This document shows positions 23,555-35,043 of a DNA stretch of 64,000 nucleotides, piece after piece (within the stretch, counting starts at the first letter, position 1; each line of letters begins with the position of its first letter). Origin of the DNA: Filosporella fistucella (taxonomy: Eukaryota; Ascomycota; Leotiomycetes; Helotiales); NCBI GenBank assembly GCA_030077755.1, contig JAQJZZ010000008.1, forward strand, positions 124,001 through 188,000, given 5' to 3'. Under the pieces are notes generated by a model. The model was not told where the DNA came from. It saw only the letters and a list, made by a program, of their open reading frames with translations, and made no database searches. A program made the translations under genes and the position numbers.

Positions 23555-24954
23555 CTACGCTGGAGCGGTAAAGGTCGAGCCAATGGGTCCAATCTTGATG
23601 TTGGAGAAGATGACTTGAGAAGAAGCAGCGTTCGCCTCAACATCAGTTGGCAATCCAGAGGTAGTAGCACAAGCACCACGAGCTACACCAGGCTCACTTG
23701 CATCCTTGTCGAGAGGGTAGTTGCTGTCGAGCCAGAGCATGCTAGCGGCATAGTCGTCCCAGATGCTCATGACGAGGACCATGCCGTTGGCGAAAGCCTT
23801 GCCCATGGTAGCCATGCCACCGTTGTTGGCAAAGTAGTTGGTATCTCCGAAAGCAGTCTTTTGTGCGGCGCAAAAGTCGTCAGTGACAGAGTTGCCAGTA
23901 ACGCCAGCGATATCAGAGTCTGGTTGAGCATAGGTGACGCCGTTCTGAACGTAGAAGCGCTTGATTTCTGAGAGAGTTCCAGTGGTAGAACCATCACTAG
24001 TGATAAATTGAGTGACGACAGTGATTGGCTTGGAGGTGTCAATTGTCTTGCCAACACCGAAGAATGAGGTGTTGCCCATGCGGTATGGGTTGAAGTCACA
24101 TCCATCAGCGTCACAAATTCCGGTGTTACGAGTGCACTCATCCTCAGTGCATACAGTTGGGGTGCTTGCAGTGCAAGAGTGAGGGGTGACTGCATTGGCC
24201 ATGGAGTTGGCTTCCCAGATATCCATCTCTGAGCAACAGCTTCCAAGATTTCCTTTTCCGGAGTTGGCGCTGTTCGAATCTGGAGTCCAGCCTTCGACAT
24301 TGGCCTAAATGAATATGTTAGAAGGTGAGGGACAAAAGTTATTTGGAATCAACTTACAGTTCCACTGACGAACTTCATGTCCTTTGGACATTGAGCATCA
24401 CAATATCCAGTTCCGTACTTGGCACCGGCTGTGTTTGTAGCAGAAATACCACCATCAGCCTCCATTGGTACGAAGTATAGAGCACCATTGAGACCACAAG
24501 GGAGCTTTGAAACGTCTACGTCGAAGGTGAATTCTTGTCCGAGAAGCTCGAACATCTTGTAGGTTGTTGGGCTGTCCATGAGGTATGTTCGGGATCCGAC
24601 GTTTGATCCAGTGACAAACTTCAATGTCAGCGCATTGCCGCTGGTAGTAATACCATATGTGCCGGAGTAGTCAGCACCATCAACTGCACAATTGGATGTG
24701 CAAGTGGTAGCATCAGGACATAGAGCTGTGTTCCAGGTATTTCCAGTATAGCAATTTGTTGATCCAGCCTTGTCGTGAGTCCATCTCCAGTTGGCATCAA
24801 GCACAACTTCGCCTGCTTCAGTAGTGCAGCCAGAGGTAGTACATGTTGAAATGCTCAGAGCAGGATGTGTTTCCGCCTTCAAAGTACCGACTTGCTGAGC
24901 ACCGGCTCTAGCAAGGAAAGATGATATAGCGAGCACAGCTGCGGCGGAAATCAT
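23555..24954 (-). CDS. GH7 cellobiohydrolase without cellulose-binding module, 448 aa
   Basis: This secreted family 7 enzyme attacks crystalline cellulose processively, releasing cellobiose. The ATG at 24954 opens a signal peptide; cleavage after Ala19 would leave the N-terminus QQVGT usual for mature Cel7 proteins. Exons are 24358-24954 and 23555-24304, with a 53-bp intron (GTAAGT..TTTAG). The catalytic triad stands in SEMDIWEAN: nucleophile Glu225, Asp227 and acid/base Glu230. Many paired Cys are present, as in the family. The protein stops right after the catalytic domain (GSTFTAPA), so it lacks the Ser/Thr linker and CBM1 seen in Trichoderma Cel7A. A cellobiohydrolase rather than an endoglucanase is inferred from length and loop-rich sequence around [14 protein letters not shown]. 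Confidence 0.93.
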
Positions 24955-25060
24955 GTTGAAGGTGTTTGGAAAAGAATGTGGAAAGAAGGTAGAGACAAGC
25001 TTGCTTGTGTGAGGATGAATGAGGATGAGTAGAAAGTTATTTCCGAGGCTTCACCACCAC

Positions 25061-25068
25061 CTTATATA
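25061..25068 (-). promoter_or_regulatory. TATA box of the GH7 gene
   Basis: The minus strand reads TATATAAG about 110 bp upstream of the cellobiohydrolase ATG, a normal distance in filamentous fungi. Confidence 0.55.
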
Positions 25069-25495
25069 CATCTTCAGTTAGTTCCCGAGCATTGAACTCA
25101 GTCCCCTCGTCATCTTACTTTGTTTCCCGTAGAGGTTCGTGTACTCTAATTGTCACCTGTCGATGTTCCTGCGAACCGGATCTGAAAACGAGTCCCTCGC
25201 AAGTATCAATTGGTGGAATCTCATCTCGCGCTAGCAGGAGCTCGGTTCCGATACTTGCTCAGTTGACTAAAAGGGGATCTTCATTATTGCTAGGGTTAAT
25301 CTTGGTATCCTCCTCCTTCATTCTGGGAACGAGGACATCTACCCGCCACAGATAATAAAAAGGGTTCCGTGCTGCCTAAATGGTTGTTCTGCTGACATAA
25401 AATCGTCGGAACAATCGCTCGGAGTTTGTTTGTGGCAAGTTTGTGACGATCCACGCGTCCCAAGGATCTACGTTTGATTTTTGTCAAGGTTTATG

Positions 25496-25509
25496 GCGGG
25501 GTAGTGGGG
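25496..25509 (+). promoter_or_regulatory. Paired CreA-type carbon-repression site upstream of GH7
   Basis: GCGGGG (25496-25501) and GTGGGG (25504-25509) both fit the CreA/Cre1 consensus SYGGRG and lie within 14 bp, about 545 bp upstream of the GH7 start. Closely paired sites are the form usually active in fungal cellulase promoters. Function is inferred. Confidence 0.4.
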
Positions 25510-28229
25510 GAGTCCCAGCAAGCGGATCTGGTGGCTGCTTTGAATCTGCACCCTTGATTTCCTCGACTAGATTGAAAGGAAAGAATTTATCATAAGACTT
25601 TGAGGTTTGTTTGCTTAAGGTAAAACAATCTTGTGTTGAATTGTGGGAACAGAATTAAAGTCAAGTCATGAAGGGATGCGGGCATTGATTAGAAAATTTG
25701 TTTTCGGTTTTGACATCAGATGAAACATATGTTTCTTCGCTGTGTCTAATAACAAATTTCTTCCAGATTATTAGTACCAATTTCTAAAATGCATGTCACT
25801 TTATTCTTGGGCCTTATTCAAATTTTTCCGCAGTGAAGGTAAATGATTTGCATCCAAGAAACCAATGATGAGATTTATGAACGAACTAAGCGACTTTACC
25901 CCTGAATGTCTCGTTAAGCGGGGTGACGACGTGAATCATGCACAAAACTGCGGTTGAGGCGTCCGGACTCCTGAACTGGTGTGTTTCGGGTAATAAACAT
26001 GAATCTCCCTAACGGCAATCGAAGCTTAATTGAGCCACGGATCCTAGCACCCCGCTGCTGAATTTTCTACCTATTAAACTTCCGTAGTTTTTGTTGTTCC
26101 TCTCCGGATTTGTGTAATAAGACCGAACATCTATAAGAGAGTCTTGGACGCTGATCTTTGATCTGAAGTGGAGAAAGATTGATACCAGGCGACATATAGA
26201 AATTTCAATTGACCTTGTTACGCAATTAAGGTCAAACGAGCTGCATTGAAAAGATGAGATGAAGTCGGCAACTAGGCAAGCGACCCGACTGCTGGAAGTG
26301 TAGTACAGGTACTGAAAGATACTTTTCCTGCTAGAACATGTTTTATTCTTCACCTTTGACTTTTCCCTTTCATGTCTGTCACCGGAATCACCATCCGGCG
26401 GTCGATTCCGAAGTTTCAGGGCAATGTAAATTTCATAGAATATCTCATCTTGGCCGCATCACTGATATGAATGATAGTCTTGAAGCAATGTTAAGCTCCA
26501 GACAGTTGATTTTGATAGTCTTTTCAGCGGACCCTTGATGACATACGCATAGTCACACAGACTGAATATACCTCATCTCGTTATCATACCACATCGATAT
26601 CCATACATTAGGTTGTTAATTCTCAACAAAGGCTTTCTATTTCCAATGCTATATAAAGGACACTAAAACTTTAACGCCAGCAGTCACACCTCAGGTGGCA
26701 TACGTCTCATGTTTTTCAGCCCAGCAGGAAAACTGGCACGCTATTCAAATTGCATCAAAGACCCCAGATGAAGTTCACTGCTCGGTAGCAGAAACTCGCA
26801 TATTCTTCCCAAAGAGCGCAAGGTTTACAAACCTTGCCAGATCAACAAATGCGTACACATGGGAGATGAGCATGCGGTCAAAGCTTCGCGAGACGAGTCG
26901 AGTCTCTCGTAGCTAGGTGAGAAGTGTTCGGTCTTCCTCTGCAAGTGTATAATCCAGCTCCATTGACAGTTTGATTTCGATAAAGCTTGGTAAACCAATC
27001 TAGAGTCTCGTGCCAGTTTGTTTCCGAAAGGACATTTCCAGACGCCTGCGAAATCAAAAATCGTATAGATTATTTTCATAGGGAGACACACCCTCTCATT
27101 TGTGAAGCGTGCTGCCGGCGTATTCACATTTGCGGTCAGAGCCATCTTGTCATGGATGGATGGATTCATATTGAGAGCACGTGTCAAAGCGAGTTAAAAT
27201 GGCGAGGCTTCAAGGGAGGTGCAATTTTGAGCTCAATATTTTGGAATCGATGATTCTATAGGGCATTGCGCACTAGTAAGTATCAATGCCGAAATGACGT
27301 GAGCTGGAAAGCCAAACTTGGCAACTCTGCCACATTAATCGTCCACGGAACATTCTTAGGTCGGATCGAATCCTGTAGCAAGCATAGAATGTCATCTGAT
27401 CTGATCTTTCACGTTCGGTACTATGAGAAGCTGGCCCAAAGTTGATGACTACTTACTTCGTGATGCATAACTAGCAAGTATCAGCTCATCTACTTTGGGG
27501 TAGCCGAGACAGTTGGTTTTCAAGTGGCGCCTGGCAGTTGTAGGGAAACTTAACGCTAGAATCTTTAGGCTACCTTTCGATGTTTCTGTTTCGACTTTTC
27601 TCTCTGGCCACGAAGATTTTCCTTGGTAGCGCTTATTGCGATCAACACTTGCCGGTTGAATATCACAAATACTTAGAAAATGACGCTCATAGCTCAGCCA
27701 TTTATATCCTGTGATGCTTGAGGCTGAGCGAAATAAATGTTTTCATTGCTTCTAACCCAACTGAAGCAAGACTGCTGTAGCTCCTCTCTGGTTTCGAAAA
27801 GCGTCAAGACAACGTTCGCAACCATCACACGAGATACACGTGAGAAGAGTTCGCAATGAGAATTTTCACAGTGACACTGCAAGTAGTGTGCAGTTTTGTA
27901 GACAGCTGGAATCGGTAGGGTGGCATAGGGAGATTGCGTAGATTGTTGCGGAGGGAGATGCACAAAAGATCACTTCGACCTACCTGCACTCTTTTTTGAA
28001 CAGCTCACGAAAGCCGGAACACACATGTTTTGTAAATTATTTGGGTGGATTTACGACCTACTTGCTAACCCCCAACTCCAGTTTCACATATCCAGAAGAT
28101 TGTCTAGAAGATTGGGAGAGTTGGGGACGGCGATGCTCGACATCTCTTAAAGAGAGCCACACCAGCTGACAAGGTAGAAAATTCCGCTCCTCACCATAGA
28201 AATACTCAATCATTTATAGATTTCCTTTT

Positions 28230-28620
28230 CTTGAACATGAGTCATTCCGCGCTATTTCAACTGGCCCTTTCCAATCACCGACTACCCCCGATGATAAAGT
28301 TACATGTCAAAATTCTCTGTGGGACTACACTCTAGAAGAGTTTGGTGTGCTGTGGGATTTTCATTACTCGAGAAACTGACATTGGACCTTGATAGTCGAG
28401 TGTGTCATGATTTTTTCAACAACCTACTGGATTGTCTCGTCAATCTGTGCACGTTTAGATTCAGAGGAGCTGTCTATGATCCAGAAGAGATCACTGTACG
28501 AGCAACACTGCAGAGCACGTTCCAACATTTTTGACGTCTCGAATCTTTGAAATTGAAAAACACCATCTTGGAGCGACATACTCCCACTGAGTTGGCTGAA
28601 TCAGGAAAACATTCAGACTA
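28230..28620 (+). pseudogene. LRR-like gene fragment (F-box/LRR relative)
   Basis: The plus-strand frame reads LLEKLTLDLDSRV and, after a TGA, RLESLKLKNTILERHTPTEL. This is the leucine-spaced style of fungal F-box/LRR proteins. No start, no F-box and no splice sites joining the parts were found. It ends where an opposed LRR fragment begins. Confidence 0.35.
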
Positions 28621-29060
28621 ATGTGCGCCAGCTGAGGCTGGCCGATGAATATGGCAGCACAAACGTGCGCAGTCTAGCCCAATCGGAACTGTTTCCAACT
28701 AGAGTCAAACTCTTCATGCATGTTCGTGACTGGGGAAGCCAGCCAAGTGGAAATAACTCCTTGAGATAAGATCCATACACTTCCAAAACCATAAAATGTG
28801 CCATTACCGAGATCAATTCCATCGCACACTGCCCCACAACAACAGGTTGATCAAACTCTGTTATCTCTAAATGTTTCAAGCTCGCCATAGATTGGAAATT
28901 GACTCCTCGACGGACTGCTTTCCAATCAGGCTCTTTCAAAACCAGAACCTCAATATTGGAGATATCCCTGAGTGATGAATGATCTTGTTGCTCCCGAGGA
29001 ACCTCGACATTGAAGTGCCCACAAAATTTTCCCTGGAGTGGTAGGGTTTTCATAGGCGGA
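28613..29060 (-). pseudogene. LRR-like gene fragment, opposite strand
   Basis: The minus-strand frame of about 147 codons contains ISNIEVLVLKEPDW, MASLKHLEITEF, FMVLEVYGSYLK and CMKSLTLVG, spaced like leucine-rich repeats of fungal F-box proteins. It is open from 29053 but has no F-box and no clear exon partners. It meets the plus-strand LRR fragment tail-to-tail near 28615. Confidence 0.4.
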
Positions 29061-30511
29061 AACGGAGTATCAGATGGGGAGAAGACCTTGCCATTTTCTT
29101 CCAGATGAACTATTGATGCCTAGTCCTTTGACGATGAAATCCTTGTGATCTCGGCAAAGAACAGAAGAAGAAGAGCCTGGCATAACTTCTTCGCGTTTGA
29201 CAGTTGTCGAAATACCTCGCCAATCTGCTTGGGCACGAACCATTAAACAGACGTCATCGCCACATGTATCATTACCAGATGTATCAAGACACTAAGAGTT
29301 CCCATGTCGAAAAAAAAAAAGCAATGAGAAACTTGGATGCCAACTCGCCATCCCGATAGATGGGCCAGCTGTAAGATTTCAGTCTCTATGCCATAGGAAT
29401 GGATATGGGGACTCACGTTACCATAGTCAATCATTTACCACTTGAAGTTAATGAGATGATTGTTCCTGGAGCGATGAAATCAACTTGGTAAATAACAGCA
29501 AGTTGTTCAGTATATGAAGAGATTTTCTTCTATTCTTGCTTTAGTCAAGGGTTGGAGCTGTGGCAATCAGATGTCGTACCCTGATACTGTCGCTAATGGT
29601 GTTTCCCGGGAGATGATGTCAATGGCTGACTCAGTGCTGAGTCTGACGCTGCGAAACATTATAAGGGTTATCAATGTGCAAAAATGAGAGTAGACAAGTT
29701 GACTGGTGCAGAGCCAAATGAAAAGACTATAATCGTCATGTATGTTAGTGGCAAAAATTCTTGTTATGTTGGAATCTTGAAATTTGCTGGTATTTGACAC
29801 CTTAATCCTCACCAGCACGGTCATAATTGTGGATGATAGAAGTGTCATACTTCACGAAAACCTAAATACCAAATGTTCACATCGAGAACGACCGTATTCT
29901 TGGTTGGGACAAGGGCTGAAGAAGTACATTCCCCAACCTGTAAATCCGCCATTCTGCGGTGGACCCGAAGCTCAGCGAGACGTTGTGATTGAATTTTGCA
30001 GGCACTTTAATTGGTGACAGCGATTGACGGTGGTTGTAGAACAGTAATGCGGAAAATTATGCGAGCGACGGCGGGTCTCAATATTGACTTCGCCTCCAGG
30101 CGGCCTTGGGGCAATCGAGAAAGGAGAGAGAATCACGTAGACTTGTTGAGCTCGTTTGGCTCGGAGCTGAGTTCTAGCGTCAAATGTATATGACCGAAGT
30201 TCGAACAACTCAAAGTCAACTTTCAAACTACATTCGATAGATTTGTTGTGCTGTTCGTACCTCAACTTCCGCGGCGGCATCTACAAGACAGATGAAAATC
30301 AACCAAGTCTGAAACGAGATGAGTTCCTCGATTCAAGGAAGCAAGCAGGGACAACATTAACTACAAGATCGAGCTGAATTTGACATAGAAAATCAGGAAA
30401 TCAAATTGCATGGGGAAAAATTATCGCTTGATTCATTACCCACGCCTCATTTCTGCAACTCTTCGATTCTCCAACGTTGCTAGAACGAAACCCCAAACAA
30501 AATCCACAAAC
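29061..30511. other. Gene-poor spacer
   Basis: Short frames on both strands without recognisable domains. A run of ten A lies near 29311-29320. Confidence 0.4.
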
Positions 30512-31607
30512 CTACCTCCCTTCGCCCATCTCGGCTCTCCTCTCCCATCTTGACCCAGGCGCTTCCACTGGCGGACTCGCAGCACCATACTCAGTACTCA
30601 ACATAGGGCTGGTCTCTCTCTGCGCCATATCTGAAGCCGGTGGCGGAATCTGTGACACATATCCACCCCCTTGCACACCAACAGCAGGACTTTTGTATTC
30701 TTGCAGAGGGGGCTGAGGACTTGCTGGGGTATAACCAGGAACTTGTCCTTGATATCGCGCAAGAGTTGCTTGCTGCTCCCTCAACAATCGTGAGCTTCTG
30801 TTCCATCTCCAGGCGAAGAAGACGGCTGCGAGGAACAAGACTGCTGCTCCAATTGCGATTCCAATTTTGGCACCCAAAGAAAGACCGCCACTAGAACCCC
30901 CATTCGAAGAGCCGGTGTTTCCATTTCCATTTCCATTCGAACTGCTGCTCGAAGCAGTGGCAGCAGCTCCAATCGTCGTCGTTACCACCGTCAACCCACC
31001 ATCTGCCAAACTACTAGTCACAGTCTTTGTGCTCAGTGGTGTCTTCGAAACCCCAGAAACTGTCACAACAGCTCCTCCTCCATATTGAGACGCAGCAGTC
31101 GCTGTCATGCTACTGGCAACTGGTTGATCGAGCGGTAAACATATGCCCGTAACACCTTTCGCTGGAATAACGCCAAATTGGCCTGGCTCGCAGCAGAAAT
31201 ATGCATCGTTGGTTCCAATATGATACATATTCCAAGTCGAGTTCGCGCAGACAGGGAAATTCCGTGCGGTATTGAGACATTCGGCACCTGTGAGAAATTA
31301 TCTATTAGAACGGAAAGAATCTTGGGTGGGAGCTGGGGAGCGTACTGGAGGGACAGCAGTAGGGGTACGTCGTGTCGCTACATCTTTGACCTTCAGGACA
31401 ACAATTCGGATTCAATCCACCAGATGCAATCCAGCATGCAACTGGAGCAATTGCAGGACATGTCGATCCAGGTATACCCAGAGCCCAACCACCATTGTAC
31501 GTCGCACGATTCTCGAGAGATCGCAATTGATTGACGGGTTGTGCCAGCTGGTACGCTGATACTAGTGACAGAAACAGCAGAACCGATGAGTATCTGATGG
31601 CAGCCAT
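30512..31607 (-). CDS. Single-pass membrane protein with Cys-rich ectodomain, 345 aa
   Basis: I do not recognise a named family, but the architecture is clear. The ATG at 31607 opens a signal peptide (MAAIRYSSVLLFLSLVSA). Two exons, 31346-31607 and 30512-31287, are separated by a 58-bp intron (GTACGC..CTCACAG). The ectodomain carries Cys-rich text: CPAIAPVACW, CCPEGQRC, YCCPSS, AECLN, FCCEPGQFG and GICLPL. A Ser/Thr/Gly/Asn-rich stalk follows. One transmembrane helix (KIGIAIGAAVLFLAAVFFAW, about residues 228-248) precedes a Pro/Gln-rich cytosolic tail of about 95 residues ending in ERRAEMGEGR. This is the plan of fungal Mid2/WSC-like wall sensors, though the Cys pattern is not that of WSC. 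A role at the cell surface is inferred. Confidence 0.8.
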
Positions 31608-32738
31608 TATGGAAAAATATTCCTTGATCTTCGACGACGAAATCGACAGACCTTTTAAGAGAACATTTTGAAATGATATATCAACAGACACCAGAACGAA
31701 GCTGAAAATAAATCACCAGGTGGAGGCAATGCAATCGATCAGGAGCAAGGATGCCTGAATACTGTCTCCAGCTACTTGGATAGCAGAACATTTATTGGTC
31801 AACCATGGCGGTGACATACCACGACATCAATTCCATCACCCAGAGAAACACAGCCACAGCAGGCAGAACGAATAGAGTTGCAGTATAAAAGGCAGAGAAA
31901 CGATGGAAACAGGTGCTTTAAAATTCAAACCCGAAGAAAACAGGCATATGATTCGTCGCTCGACGTGTGGCTGCAGAAGGAATCAAGACAATCGGGATGT
32001 TCCATGTGGAACCTGGCCAAGAGGAATTCGACAGGACGGGAATAGATTTATACTTGAAACATGAAGCAAGGCTGGTGAGTCGTCCGGCAATGCTAACTTA
32101 CCGATTTGAGCTAGTTTCACATTCTCAAAAACATCAATTGAGGTGGCCGAATATCTCATTTATCTGCCCTGACAGAGGGCCTCGTCTGGTACATCCACAG
32201 GACTACCCATCCATGATCATCAATATCATGAACACAACTACGGCTACAGCATCGCCATGCATCCCAACAGAAAGGAGAAAGAGTGGTGCGAAGAAGTCGC
32301 CCGACCAGTGGTATTTGAAAACAAAAAAAGGGTCCTCCCAATCCATTCCATAATCCTTGCCAAACCCACAGAGTTTTTTTATCAGACTAGGGTATTTCTC
32401 GAGATCCCAAGACCCGTGTTTTTCAAATGAAAAAGCAAACGCATTCCTTCCGTTTCATAACCAAAACAGCAAAGCAGGGGTATTATAAAGAGTGGAGGAT
32501 GATGTTAACTCATGTTTTCATCGGAAAGGCGGCCAACCTCGGTGTGATGAAGGGAAATTTGTGACAAGCGCAAATGTTCCATATGGTGTCCAATCTGATG
32601 GAGATAGCAGTCGTCCTCGTGACAATTTGAATCCGTGCTGGGTACCTACGCAACGATATGCAACTTTAGATGGTCTTGGGAGATTTGGAATTCCTAGGAA
32701 GTTAGTATTTTATATCTAGACTTTTGAGAGGGACAAGC
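31608..32738. other. Upstream region of membrane protein gene
   Basis: No gene is supported. A perfect TATAAAAGG stands at 31884-31892 on the plus strand, followed at 31948 by a short frame of 38 codons (rich in Arg and Cys, no signal peptide). A real transcript there cannot be excluded. Confidence 0.4.
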
Positions 32739-33695
32739 TTACCCCATCTCCACAATATCATCGACATGATTGCACAAAGCCACGAAAAGGTCAAAGAAAA
32801 GTTTACCGCCACTCTCCATCTCTGTCTGCATGGTTCCGCTCCTCTTAAATGTCTTGCGACATCTGATGATCAGGGCGAGATAATGAGCGCGGAGCCTCGA
32901 GTCCGTGTCCGGCGTGTTGTCATAGGCATACCGTGCAGATCGCAGAATCGTAGCGACCTCAATTCCACTCTGCAGACCCTGCTTCCGGAGAGCAAGGCGC
33001 TTGAGCTCCTCGAGACCGTACTTCTCTGCGGCGCAGTATATGACGGTATCTTTGAGAAGATGTTCGCCCACGCTGGATATGTATGTTGTGGCCTCGCTGC
33101 TACCGCGACCACCTGGGTTTTCGGGGTTAGGGGTGCTCACTGCATCCTCGAGTTCCCAAGAGTTTCGGCGCTTGTTGTGCATCAAGCGTGGGTAATAGTC
33201 GCCCTTCTATATTCATATAGTGTATCAGCTTCCATTTCTCTCTCTTTCCCCGCATTTCTGTATTTGCTTTTTTGATATCGCGGGACATACGTATAGATAC
33301 TCAAGAACACATGAGAAGATCTCAGGTTCTTCATCTGGAAGATCGATCCTCTTGCTCTGCGCCTCGAGGAATTGGCCTCTACAAGCCGCCGCGAAGAACG
33401 GCGACAGGGAAAGGACATCTTCGTGCGCTGCAAACAGTCGCCCTTCCTTGCCGACATTGAAGGTAACTATCGGCGAGGTCAGAGAACTATATTTCGTATC
33501 CATTAGTATTTTTCATTCACAGATTTGATATGGAAGGGGAGAGAAAAGAGAGAATAGGCAGACATACCTCCCGACTGGCGGGCTCCGATCAAACGACTTT
33601 TGCAATTTCGACAACTTCGCTGGATCCCGATACGATTTCTTCGCCTTGACAACCTTATCCACACGATCATTCGATCTGAACGAGCGCTTAAACAT
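32739..33695 (-). CDS. BTB/POZ-domain protein, 263 aa
   Basis: BTB domains mediate dimerisation and often link substrates to cullin-3 ubiquitin ligases. The three exons are 33568-33695, 33291-33486 and 32739-33206. The introns are 81 bp (GTATGT..ATATAG) and 84 bp (GTATGT..AATATAG). Residues 1-43 are basic. The BTB fold spans about 44-140, with IVTFNVGKEGRLFAAHEDVL (the usual hydrophobic/His start), SPFFAAACRGQF, LPDEEPEIFSCVLEYLY and, across the second intron, KGDYYP. The C-terminal half is helical, with YGLEELKRLALRK resembling the segment after BTB in many fungal proteins. No zinc fingers, Kelch or MATH domain is present. This belongs to the large group of short fungal BTB proteins with unknown partners. 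Confidence 0.88.
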
Positions 33696-35043
33696 GATTG
33701 CCTTTCTTTATCCTTTCGGCTCAGAAAATTCGTGGTACTCGAGAGATGACGGTCTTAAAAACGAAATACGAAAAGAGTGTTGAGGAGAAAAAGGTAGGTT
33801 TTCGTTCGGGGGAACTGACGCACAAAGGATTGACAGGGTCCTGGAAGAGATCTCTAGGTATTCAAAGAAAGTCTAGAGATTCTTGGTGGTGAATTTGCGA
33901 CCCGGGTGGTGTGGTGGAGAGGAAGAAGAAGAGACGCGGGCGCGTGGGATATGGCGATGCATATATACATTTTTTGCGCCTGGTTGCCTGGGCAGTGGCA
34001 GCACGTGATAAGTGCCCGATGGATGGTTTCGGCGTGCGGGCTGCGTTTGGATGTGCCTGGATGCTTGGATGGTAGATCGTTGGATAGGATTCGTCCAAGT
34101 CAGCTTTTGGTGGCATATGCGGGTGAGGCTGCGTCACTGGAGATGCCTGTCGTTTGGAAAGAAGGTTAGAGAAGTAGGCGCAGCAACGAGCGAATGAGGA
34201 GGGGGCTGGGAGGAAGTTGGCTTGCCTCCTTTTGAGATGGATGCAATGTTTGTGTTACCTCATTTTCATGTATCACGAGCATTTTCCTTTACGATATCAA
34301 TTGTTTTGTTCAGATTCTCAACTCTTTATGGTTCTTGCTATCAAGGTTGTGACAGAGGTGTTGAAGACAACAAAACCAGTGGGGCATTTTGGTCGCGGGG
34401 TTAGGTCCCGATGTGGATAAGAATAGATAAGCTTAATTGTCTATCTTATAGACATGTGACTTGGCACTGGAAGAGATTTGTTTACATGTTTGGATTGTTT
34501 CCGAAGCATATGCAATTGGAGACGTTTTCGGATTGCCTATACTATATATATGGAATTTAGCTCGACAATTGGTTGTTTTGAAACCGATTACTGAATGGGG
34601 AGAGAGAGGCAATGTGTGAGAAGACTTTGGTACATTTATTGAGCCACATCGAGTGTGAGACGTTTCATACTGATCGCAAGATTCCTGGAGATATGGAGAT
34701 GAATCTTTGTAAAGCATCGAAGCCACTTTGAAGGAATGGCAGTACGGATGATGTTTGAACCACTCAAAAGCCAAGTCAGGTGACTGGCCTCACGATGAGC
34801 TGTGAATTACTGTGAAGCTGCATTGAGAATAAAATAATGTCATTGGGTATTGTTTCGTTGCTCTTAAATCTCCTTATCATCTTCGGTCTTCAAATCCCTT
34901 TCTTAAGTTCAAATGTCCCGTCATTAGCCCTCATCCTTCCTGTGTATATCAACCTTCACAAACTCTCTCCTCATAAATCATCAAAGCATGTACCAGCTCT
35001 CAATCGGCATCTATATCGCACCTCATATATCTTCCTCCAACCA
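33696..35043. other. Intergenic, no gene seen
   Basis: BTB gene promoter and the 3' side of the J-protein gene. A minus-strand frame at 34433-34774 lacks a proper ATG at its start and has no recognisable domain. Confidence 0.45.

Larger units (their letters stand above)
24955..28229. other. GH7 promoter and long gene-poor region
   Basis: The first kilobase is the GH7 promoter, with a TATA box and CreA-like sites. Beyond it, frames on both strands are short and broken. Some minus-strand text at 26825-27187 is vaguely like a C-terminal LRR segment but cannot be joined to anything. A CCAAT plus TATATAAAGG pair lies near 26645-26657 on the plus strand without a convincing gene after it. Confidence 0.4.

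Noticed and set aside
23767..24300. Second minus-strand frame of 177 codons inside the GH7 gene
   Set aside because: Shadow of the cellobiohydrolase second exon in another frame.
26825..27187. 120-codon minus-strand frame in the gene-poor region
   Set aside because: Too little leucine periodicity to call it an LRR fragment, and no neighbouring exon can be joined.
34433..34774. 113-codon minus-strand frame
   Set aside because: Opens with TTG, contains no recognisable motif and lies in AT-rich spacer.
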